This document shows, piece after piece, positions 37,785 through 47,500 of a stretch of 64,000 bases of DNA (position 1 is its first letter; every line of letters starts with the position of its first letter). Source of the DNA: Lantana camara (taxonomy: Eukaryota; Streptophyta; Magnoliopsida; Lamiales; Verbenaceae); contig CM074857.1 in assembly GCA_037501455.1 (NCBI GenBank), positions 31,640,001-31,704,000 on the forward strand. The letters run 5' to 3'. The position numbers were made by a program, and so were the translations under genes. The notes under the pieces are model-generated. The model searched no databases, was not told the origin of the DNA, and was given only the letters and a program-made list of their open reading frames with translations.

Positions 37785-37789
37785 GTATA

Positions 37790-39485
37790 CCTAATAGAGT
37801 ATTTCCTATTTTGAGTTAGTTTTCAACTTTATGGTCTTCGACTTGAAATCAAAGACTTGAAATAATATTTTTGAAGATATTCGTTTTATATATTTTGGGG
37901 TTGAATTTAAGAAATTGTCGTTTCCTATCATTCAACCTCAACATAATTCACAAAATTGGAAAGAAGACCCAGCAACGCACGCAAGAGATCGCAACGTCGA
38001 TCCGGCGGTGGAGAACACAGTTCCATCGCCGGATCGACCCAAATCTATTTCACCTTCTCATATTTATTCGTCGAAATCCGCTCAGATTTGCTATCACTCT
38101 CGTGGATTTATCGTAAGTTTCATTGGTTTTCTTCCAGATCCATTGGCGTCCTCCCAGATCTAGCAGATTTCTCTGGTTTACAGCTGTTTTCATTATCTGT
38201 TTTCTCTTTTCGTTATGTTTTATTTCGTTTCTTCCCTATGGAGGATTTATCTCTTCCGTATAGAAGTTTTGTCCCTTCCGTATGGAATTTTAGTTTTTTC
38301 TTTTTCTGTGTTTTTTCCGTGCAACTTTCTGGCCGAGTTCTCTGCTGTAGGCCGACCTATTTGTTCTCAATCCGAAGGAAAAGCGGTTGCGGATCTTCAG
38401 CCCGATCAGATCGAGATCCACTTGAAAAGAACAATCGTCAAGGAGTTCTTTTCTTTTATTAATTGTGATACTAATATAATAGCTCACAAATCTGTTGAAA
38501 TTGCGGCTTCGGCCTACGTTTTCTGCTGTTGCTTCTTGTATTTTTCTCGTTGTTTCTCATGATTTGCTATAATATTCCCCTTTGAGGGTTTTGGTTGTCA
38601 AAGAAAAAACATAATTCACAAAATTATGTTTTAATTTCAAACTTATTTATTCATTTATTTTTCATTTTCAATTCAAAATTCAATAATTTGCCTCTCTTTA
38701 TTCAAATTCCAACGTGTTTTTCTTGATTAAAATTCTCTTCTTATAAATGGTTTTACAACGATTGACCATATTAATATTACAAACTGTTACAAAATTTGCC
38801 TACTGATTACAATTTAAAAACCACAAAATAATGTCACTTAGCAATTTTGTTTAATTCAAATTCAACAATATATAAAGAAGGGGATATAAAAAATTTATGA
38901 TAAACAAACCACAAATTTCAAAAATAGTACAATTTACAAATTAAAATTTAATAATAGAATGACAAATTACAAATATACTACTTTAAGTTAACATACGGTC
39001 TTTGATGGCATCGAAAACAAACGAGTCATGGACGATATGGAGTATAACTATTCTCCTAAAGGGAGTTCAAAACAAAGCTCCTGGTCGGTGATATTATAAA
39101 AGTGGTGTTCTTTGACTTTTATTTTATACTACTATTTAAAAACTATTGCTACGGTAGGATCTCATCTTGGAGACCGCTCAGCGAAGGTATTATACTACTA
39201 TTTAAAAACTTTTCGATGATTCCTGAACTCAGCTCCGTTGGGGCTGGCCTGAAACTTTACTCGAAGGCGATGGGCAACAACTTAATTCATAAACTGAGCT
39301 CCTTTGAGGAGGATTGCTCAAACACTTAGAATTTTGTTCAATCTATTCGCGCGGAGCTCCGGAATTGGACATACTAATAGAAAACATACATGGAAAAAAG
39401 TGATGCATGTATAACATTTGTCTTACATGTTTAAAATTGTTGCATTTTGAATTGATGATACATTTTCTTCGTTTTATTAGGTAAT
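37790..39485. other. Intergenic region, no gene recognised
   Basis: AT-rich. The frames open at 37871-38562 are rich in F/S/R and match no family I know. 'CTACTATTTAAAAAC' is repeated near 39130 and 39188. Confidence 0.55.
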
Positions 39486-39493
39486 ATATTGAA

Positions 39494-39996
39494 CTATATA
39501 GCACGGATACAACTAATTTCTGATCCGTGCAGTGTTCGACACTTGTCGGATATGGACACACCTTGAACACGGCTGAAACATGTCTGAAATTTAAAAAAAA
39601 AAAAATTAAAAAAATATTAGGACACGTTGTTGGACACGACGAGGTGGTGAGGTGAAGTGCCCGATACGAACTGGACATGGCGGGGCATATTTTATAATTA
39701 TGCAAGGTTCTTTATGCATTTTTTAATATTTTTAGAATTTTTTGAGGAGGAAATTAAAATAATAAAACTTATTTGAGTTTTTAATATTACACACTTTTAT
39801 AAATATTTTATTTTAAATAAATTATACTTATAAAATAATCTTATTTTAATATAAAGTATTTTTATTTACATATAAAATATATTTATTTATATAGAACCTT
39901 GTCGTGTCGGAACCTTGTCGTGTCCTAAAAATTTTTAAAACCCGTGTCGCCGTATTCGTATCCGTGTCATGTCGTATTCATATCCATGCAACATAG
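39494..39996. mobile_element. hAT-type MITE, CGTGTC-rich family, long copy
   Basis: Ends are CTATATAGCACGGATAC and, reverse complemented, CTATGTTGCATGGATAT. It is flanked by a perfect 8-bp duplication ATATTGAA (39486-39493, 39997-40004). Sub-terminal regions carry repeated GTGTCG motifs. The 503-bp interior is AT-rich and non-coding. Confidence 0.85.
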
Positions 39997-40013
39997 ATAT
40001 TGAACCCTCTAAT

Positions 40014-40194
40014 CTATGATGCACGGACACTTCTAAAAATATCATTTTGCCGTATCGTGTCATGCCGTGTCGTGTCGGACACTCATGTCCGACACCGTGT
40101 CCGACACTCCTTATGTGGGAAATTCAAGAAAAAATTCGTGTCACCGTATCCGTGTCGTGTCGTGTCGTGTCGTGTCCGTGTCTGTGCATCATAG
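40014..40194. mobile_element. hAT-type MITE, CGTGTC-rich family, short copy
   Basis: A perfect 11-bp terminal inverted repeat (CTATGATGCAC...GTGCATCATAG) and a perfect 8-bp duplication CCTCTAAT (40006-40013, 40195-40202). The 181-bp body is nearly all CGTGTC-type sub-terminal repeats, including a (GTGTC)n run near 40150-40180. It is clearly related to the adjacent MITE at 39494-39996. Confidence 0.9.
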
Positions 40195-40202
40195 CCTCTA
40201 AT

Positions 40203-40461
40203 CCAATTTGTAACAAAATTTGGAGAAAATTACCATTTTTGTCTTATAATGTAATCATTTTTTTAATTTTGATCTCAATAATTATCATGTTCTCACGTTG
40301 GGTCCAATAATATTACATTTTTCTCAATTTTAACCCCATTGAACATTTCTTATTTTTCAAAACGAAATTAGAAAAGAACATTATTATTAAAAGAGGAACA
40401 TGAGGCTTGAAAATCTTATAACAATGTGAACTAATCTGAAATAATTTATTATTATTGTAGT
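40203..40461. other. Short AT-rich spacer
   Basis: Non-coding. It includes 'GGAGAAAATTACCATTTTTGTC', a phrase also found in modified form at 43407-43435, so it may be part of a dispersed repeat. Confidence 0.5.
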
Positions 40462-40466
40462 GTATA

Positions 40467-43314
40467 TGTAACGCCCCGTGTTTTAACACGTGTAGGTAAG
40501 TGTTATGTGCGTATTTAATTTAAGTTTGTAATTTTATATTTTAGATATTTGTTTAAATTCGTTTATAATTTGAATTATTTTTCTAAATTTCATATGAATT
40601 CAAATGTGAGCTATGAATACATGAATGGATTTGTGGGAATGTGAATTTTGTGAATTTGGTGGTAATTGAATGAAATTAAGTGTTTCGTGTGATCCGAGGG
40701 TTTAATTGTAACTTATTTGAATGTTTTTGACTCAATTGGAAATTGAGCTTGGGCTTAATTGCCACTTTTTGAAAGTTTAGGGACCTATTTGTATAATAGG
40801 CAACCCTGAACGGTTTTCGCGATATCTTGAGCTCCGGACCTCGAAATCGAGATCCGTTTTCGGCGTTGAACTTGTTTCGACGATTCCTATCCTTTAAACT
40901 TGACTTTACACCTTTTCAATGTCGTTTGAACCTTCGACGACAAGCATTTCACGTAACTCGGTTTCTTATGATTTGATTCTAACCGTTTCTTAAACAAACC
41001 GGACCTGGATCGACCCGAATCCTACCCTAATGCCACTAAATATCAGTATTTCTTCCATTTCCTTCTCCATATTTCCATTTCATCGATCCTCTTCAGCCAT
41101 CCCAAGAGAAGCTCCAAGAAACCCTTCTTTTTTATCAACCAAACTTTGAGCTCAAGACCAATTCTCGTTCCATCTTCTTCCAAGGTAAGATATGAATTGT
41201 TTTCTCCTCATTCTCCTCTATCTTTTCTTCCGATTATATCTTGGTATGAGTTAGAGAATCATGTGATACGAAGAAAGCATGAAAATGAGCAAATATTATG
41301 AATTCTTGGTTCTATGGATTTTCGTTGTTTAAAGTGAAAATTAATACATGGAAAGTGTTGCTTGTAACCTCCTTATCATTTCTATATCCTTGAATTCCAT
41401 GTTAGTTGATTATTGCATGAGTTGCCATTAATGAAGCTTGAAGCTTCCATGTTTGAAAGCTTGGTTTGGGTGATCATTTGCCAACCTTGTGCATGAATTC
41501 TTGTAAATAGGAATGAGTTATATGATTAGCAGGAGTTTTGTGGCTTGAATACATGTCTAAGTGTAATATAAGAGCTTCCTTATGGCTGCCCTGTTTTGCA
41601 AAGCTTTTCCCTCGCAGAAACAGAGCTTTTGCTCTGTTATTCCTTTCAAGACGACGAGCTGACACGGCCCTGAAAATGGACACGGCCGTGTTGGACGTTT
41701 GACTTGCAAAAATTATTTTCAGAAAATCAGACACGGCCGTGTCCAAATGCTTTGAAAATACAACACGGCCGTATCATTTGAATTGACAGCTTTGGGAAAA
41801 CTCTTTCGTTGCTCGTATTGTGTGTATTGTTCGTATTCGTGAATTATATGCAACGTGAATCCATTCAAGCTTTGAATTGTGATTGATTTATAACCTTAAG
41901 AACCATATGAATGCAAGAATGAAAAAGTATGAAAGCTATGAACGGGAAGGAATACGGGTTGTCGTATAGTGAACGAAACTTGATGCATTATATATTTAAT
42001 TGAATTCCATGGCATTCATGATCATATTTGGACATGTTATTACGTTCCAAGCATCCCATAGCATGTTATTGCATAGCCGAGCATCAAATGTGGTCATATT
42101 TGAGTCTCACACTACCTTTGTCACACAGATATTGATCCAGTGGGAGACGAGACCAGGCAGTGAGGTCTTTGTCGGGTTCTTTTGTCTACCAGGTGGGTTT
42201 TTCTTCTATTTGTTAAAAGATATGACCCAATATACCTAATGTGCAAGCTTTTGGCCAAAGATATATAAATATATATATATTGAGTCTTTCAACGAATCCA
42301 TGTTTTCAATGTTAAGCCTTTATTTTGATTATCCTACCAAAAGTTTTGGCGAGAAATGAATGTTCACAATGAATGGGGGCCCGTGACTTAGTGTATTTGG
42401 TGAACCAGGGAAGCTTGGGCTAATGGGGATCCATATATACTAGTCCCACCAACTACAGTAAACCCGGACTTCACTAGGAGATTAGTGAAAGAAGGGGAGC
42501 CGAGCTTTTGGGGATTCATGTACCCCTCTAGCACCAATGAATGAGGGTTTGGGCCTTGCAAACCCGTCCCCTAACCGGAGGAAGAAGGAGTATATGAATG
42601 ATCGAATGAATGTGCACGAAAGAATGTAATGTATGAACGAATGAATGAATGAATGATTAATGAATTACACGAGGTGTTGGTTGGAGATAATGCACGCCCA
42701 CTCGCCGGGACACAAATGACCTAATGAAATCGAGTATTATAATCCCACCTGATGAATTCTTGATTTCGCCCACTTGGGTTATTGTTCTAAAAACCTCATT
42801 TGGGATTATAACTTGCATGTATGTGTTTAAATTCTGCTATATTATGATGATATTATGCCTATTTTATACCCACCGGTCTGTCTAAGACTGAACCCGGAGT
42901 TGTTTCAGTTCTTTTTGCAGGAAGGGATGCTAGGCGGGATACAAGTTTGGGGAGAGAGTCTTGCATGGTGTCTAGCATTTCTTTTGCATTACACGCATAT
43001 GGCTTTGCTTATTAGCTTTTGGGATATTGTATATGATTAAGAGCGTACATGTATGTAGTAGCTGTATTGATCGTATTTGAACATTAAATGTTGGTACCTA
43101 GAGCATATAGCTCAATATATGGTATATAAATGTATTGCTTCCGCTGTTATGTTGCTTTGTTTGTTGTTGGGGTCACGTTGAAGGTTAGTCCCGCCTAGCT
43201 TAGCGAGTGTGTATGTCCCCGTTCGCTATGATTTGGCACGTGTATGGAAATTCATTTCATATACGGGTCGGGTCATGGTGCGGGGGATGTGACGTCTCGC
43301 GCTCGGGCGTTACA
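40467..43314 (+). mobile_element. Solo LTR, Tekay/Del-like family (copy B)
   Basis: Begins TGTAACGCCC and ends GGGCGTTACA, a perfect 10-bp inverted terminus. It is flanked by a perfect 5-bp duplication GTATA (40462-40466, 43315-43319). There is no internal region and no partner LTR. It is homologous to the reverse-oriented copy at 26566-28319 but about 1.1 kb longer. A cluster of CACGGCCGTG palindromes lies at 41660-41772. No convincing coding frame is present. Confidence 0.82.
41660..41772. repeat. Cluster of ACACGGCCGTGT palindromes
   Basis: Four copies of the self-complementary core, two perfect and two with one change, near 41661, 41678, 41730 and 41763 inside solo LTR copy B. They could be protein-binding sites or cruciform-prone sequence; function unknown. 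Confidence 0.75.
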
Positions 43315-43319
43315 GTATA

Positions 43320-43664
43320 CAGAGAACACCTGACCTCTATTATATGTAGAGATTAAAGATGAGTGTTATCTATGATGTACAAATATGGATGTAAAGTTGT
43401 TTATATACATGATAGAGAAAATTATCAAAATCGTCTCGTAAAGTGAGCCATATACAGGTTTCGTCCCAAAAGTGGACAATGTCTCACTTTTAGTCCCATA
43501 AAGTGATATTTGTCTTAATTTTGGTCCCATTGACCACTTTCCATCCAAAGATAACGTTTGAACGTCAAAAAAGTTATTTATTAGCCTTTTTGGTTCTTTT
43601 ATATTTTCAAAACTATCCCAAACTATTTAACTTGTATATTTTCACCCCAAACAAAATATAATAT
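43320..43664. other. Short intergenic spacer
   Basis: Non-coding, with a phrase on 'TCCCATAAAGTGA..GTCTTAATTTTGGTCCCATTGACC' (43491-43535) typical of dispersed plant repeats. No element boundary can be set. Confidence 0.5.
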
Positions 43665-43669
43665 ATATT

Positions 43670-44494
43670 TGATGGGGTCAGAATACGATCGTCACACGTT
43701 AGGACACGTGGCATCGCCAAGATGATGACATCTGTCTCCCCAAGGTTGCCCCTATCAGCACCCGAGCGCTAGGCCCCACGAGCGCTGGGCTCAACAAGCG
43801 CAATCCATCTTCAGGAGTTAAGCCCAACGAGCGCTGTCTCCCACGAGCGTCCTACAACCAAACAGTTGATACGCCCACGTGCCAATGGAGCCCTCTTCGA
43901 GCGTCACACTCCCTCAGAGTGGCCTTTCCTTTGGTTCGTCACCTGAACTGAAGCCTCCGCTCTCCTCAGCGGATGTCAAGGCTTCCAGTACTCTAGGTTG
44001 TCACGAGCGCGATCTCAAGCCCTCGTTACCAACCACCCACATGGCTCTCTGACACAACGTACATGCCCGCGCACCTGCCACTGTTGCCAGCACTAACTTT
44101 TAGCCGCTTTTGCAGAAGATTCCTCCTAGGTTTCTCTCTCACAGCGCCACGTGTTAGGGCAACATTCGGCCAGGACCACTTGAGGCAAATGACCAAAGGG
44201 CCCTTGACCCTCAACTATAAATATCTAAAGTCATCTTCTACACAAGTAAGCTTTCTTCACCGCAGCAACTGTGACTGAACTTACCTTTCTTCATACATTG
44301 AACTGACTTGAGCGTCGGAGAGCCAAACTGGGTATCACCCCCAGTTCCCCCAGCTTGGCCTTCTGACTTTCCTTGTGCTTGTCCCAACAGGTAGAGCCCA
44401 CCTCCTCATTTCCGGCGAAGCTCCGGTGGTTTCCTCCACTAAATACAAATCGTAAAGTGATCGGATTCGGATCAACCCATTTCCGAACCCATCA
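43670..44494 (+). repeat. 5' LTR of Tat element 2
   Basis: 825 bp, TGATGGGGTC...ACCCATCA. It is rich in CACGAGCG-type motifs. It differs from the 3' LTR by C/T and A/G near 43738-43744 and by two G/A changes near 44330 and 44425. Confidence 0.96.
44215..44224 (+). promoter_or_regulatory. TATA box of element 2 LTR
   Basis: CTATAAATAT in the same conserved context as in element 1 (GACCCTCAA before it). It lies about 370 bases upstream of the gag ATG and is the likely start region for genomic RNA. The identical box occurs in the 3' LTR. Confidence 0.65.
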
Positions 44495-44498
44495 TTTT

Positions 44499-44514
44499 TG
44501 GCGCCGTCTGTGGG
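44499..44514 (+). other. Primer-binding region of element 2
   Basis: TGGCGCCGTCTGTGGG starts four bases after the 5' LTR. Element 3 has TGGCGCCATCTGTGGG at 57488; element 1 is decayed (TTGCATCGTCTGTGGG). I did not determine the primer tRNA. Confidence 0.75.
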
Positions 44515-44584
44515 AAACCAATCCTCCATCTTCTTCCTTTCTTTTTGTTGGTAGAAAAACAAGCACACCTTACCTTTAACAGTC

Positions 44585-47500
44585 ATGGTTGCCACGAGAT
44601 CTGGAGCAGTTGGAGGGGGAGATAATACCTCCCCAGATGCAAATATCGTTCTTCCCTCCACCGTTACTGGTGGAGCCCCGCCACCTCCTTCCGTCGCTGC
44701 TGGCGGAGCACCTCCTGCCGCAGGAGCAACCCCACAAGCGGAATCCCCAGTACCACCACCTGCACCGCCGGCACCACAGCTTCCCACCACCGCCGGAGGA
44801 ACCTCATTCTCTGTTCCTCCGCAGCTTGCGCAAAACCCCTGGGTCCATCCCCAGATGATCCCCGGAATACAGAGCTACATGATGCCCCCGCCTGGGTATG
44901 CCCTCACCCCGACTGCGATGGTGCCGCCGGTCCCGCCGTATCAGGCCGGTCAGATCCAGCTCCCGGTGGTCATCCCCAGGGAGATCGAAGGAGTGGAGTT
45001 ACCTCCACTTACCACACAACAGTTAAGGGCTCTCTATGCCCAATGTGAGGTTCAGGCGGCCCAGGGGGCATGGGAGAGGTTCCACTCCATGTACTTCCCC
45101 TCTGGGCAGGCCACTCAGATTGCTGCCCCATTGGGCGGACAGCAAAACTTTCCCCTCAGAGAAGCACAGGCTGTCCTGAGGGCACCACCACCGCCACCGC
45201 CAGTCAGAGAAGTGCCCCGGCAAGAGGGCAACGAGCGTCCCTCCATGGGCAGGAACAGGGAGCCCACGGAGCGAGTGAATGAAAATGAGGGAGACTCTTA
45301 TGCCTCCAGGAGGGGATCACGAGCCCCCGGGCACGGAAACAAGCAAACGGAGGTAAATCCTGACATCCTCGCGGCTGTGCAAGACCAGCTGCAGGGTCTC
45401 AAGGATATGGTGGGACAGCTCTCACGAGGGCGTTCAACTCAGATCTCCCCTAGTCGGGATGAACGGGTTGACGCCAGGAGCGCCCACACCAAGGACCCTC
45501 CACCAAGGGTCCCCCGCCGCAAAGAACCGGAGGAAAACTTCGGTACCTATGAATACCACCCGCTGGCGAGGGGTTCTCCCCTCGTAGAAGAAGTTCTGAT
45601 GGCCCAAGCAGGCATGGCCAAAGTCCCCACTTCCATCAACCGTTACGACGGGACGACTGATCCAGCTGAACACTTGGATCATTTTGTGCATCTTATGCAC
45701 CTTTACGAGCATTCCAGCAATTACTGGGCAAAGGTGTTTGTCACTTCCTTGGTTGGAATGGCTCAAGAATGGTACAAGCGACTGCCGCCGCGCTCGATCC
45801 ACTCCTATGAAGAACTGGCCAATGCTTTCCTCAACCACTTTAATTCCTTGAAAGCGCCGGTCACCGCACCCACTGCCTTATACAACGTGGTGCAGGGCAA
45901 GAGCGAATCTCTGCGCTCGTTTTTCGCCCGCTTCAACAAGGAGATCCTGCAGGTGGAAAGGCCTTCGATGGATTTCTTGATCCCAGTGCTCTTTCAGGCT
46001 GTGGATCACAAACAATATGTGAGCAAAAAATTTGCTGATGCCATCGTGGAGAGGAGGCCTGGGACCCTCATGGGCCTAAGGGAGATAGCCGAGCCGTTCT
46101 TTGCGCTCGAAGATATGTATGGGACGAATGGTCCCCGGCATCACAGCCCGGCCAGGAACGAGCGACCTCATCACGAGCGGGGACGAGATGTGTCTGTGAA
46201 GAAGGAGCGCCCTCAAGAGCGCAGAAGGTCACCACCACCCCCTCGCCGATTCGAGCGCATTCCGCTCACTAGGCCCAATTCAGAAGTCTATAATCTCTCG
46301 GATAAGAAGCTCTTCAAAAGACCTATCAAAATGAGAGAAACAGACTCACTCAGGCGCTCCAACAAGTACTGCGCATTTCATAAGCAGAGAGGGCACGACA
46401 CGGATGAGTGCCGACAGTTGGAAGCTGAAATTCAGAGGCTCGTCGCAGGAGGCCACCTGAAGGAGTTTGTCCGGGTGCTTGAGCGCTACGACGAACAGTG
46501 CAACGAGCGCTCCGGGAGGAGAAGGAGGAGTCCTTCCCGTTCGAAGAGCCCAAGGGGTAGGGGACCCCCCGAAACCAGCAGCCATCGGGGCAATAAAGGG
46601 AAAGCCCCTGTGCAAGAAAACGAGCCCTTCGCAGTTATAAACATGATTGCGGGAGGCTCATCAGGAGGGGATTCAAACGCCTCCCGACGGAGGTATGTCC
46701 GGAGCTACAACCAGCGCCCAGCAGTGCCCAAACCTATTTATGCCATCCAGAGTCCGAGCGCCCAACGGTCAAAAGAAGGCGACGTAATAGGCTTTGATGA
46801 TAGGGATTTGGAACACATTGTAACACCCCATGGGGAGGGCATAACCTCTGATTGTCCCATGGTGGTTAGTGTAGATGTGCATAATCATGTTGTAAAAAGG
46901 GTGTTGGTGGATAGTGGAAGCTCTGTCAATGTTTTGCCTTACTCTACGTTTCTAAAGATGAAAGCTGACCTTCCGCTCGAGCCTCTCAAAACGGCCCTCA
47001 TTGGCTTTGGAGGCTCGGAAGTTGTCCCACGAGGGCAGATTCGTTTGGCTACTTCATTCGGCCGAGCCCCTCAGCGCAAAACACTCTTGGTAACATATGC
47101 AGTGGTGGAGATAGACATTCCGTATAACATCATTATTGGGCGCCCGGCCCTTGTAGATTTCAAAGCTATCATCTCCACCTACCACCAGAAGATTAAATTC
47201 CCCACCCCCGAGGGTGTGGGAGAAGTACTGTGCAACGTGCAGGAGGCCTGGGAATGTTACCTGCTGTCCCTCAGAAAGCCACGAGCGGAAAAAACCTTCC
47301 AAATAGGTTCCACCAAAAAATCAGTGGATTTCCCCAACCTGGATGAGGACAGCCCCGCACGGAAGAGGGCGAAATTGAATAGGAAGAAGAACAAAAAGAA
47401 GAGGGGAAACGACGGGGAGAATTCCCTCGAAAGTGCTCCGCCAGGAATTGTTGGGGGATCGTCCTCAGAAGGAGACGAGCCGAGGGAAGATGAGCCAGCA

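Noticed and set aside
37871..38562. Overlapping plus-strand frames as a host exon or 5' untranslated region
   Set aside because: Three frames are open over the same F/S/R-rich sequence with no family match and no convincing splice or start context. A transcribed leader cannot be excluded but is not supported.
32712..43319. Identical GTATA duplications of the copia element and the larger solo LTR as evidence of a shared event
   Set aside because: The elements are unrelated and 2.7 kb apart; five-base identity can occur by chance or a GTATA-rich target preference.
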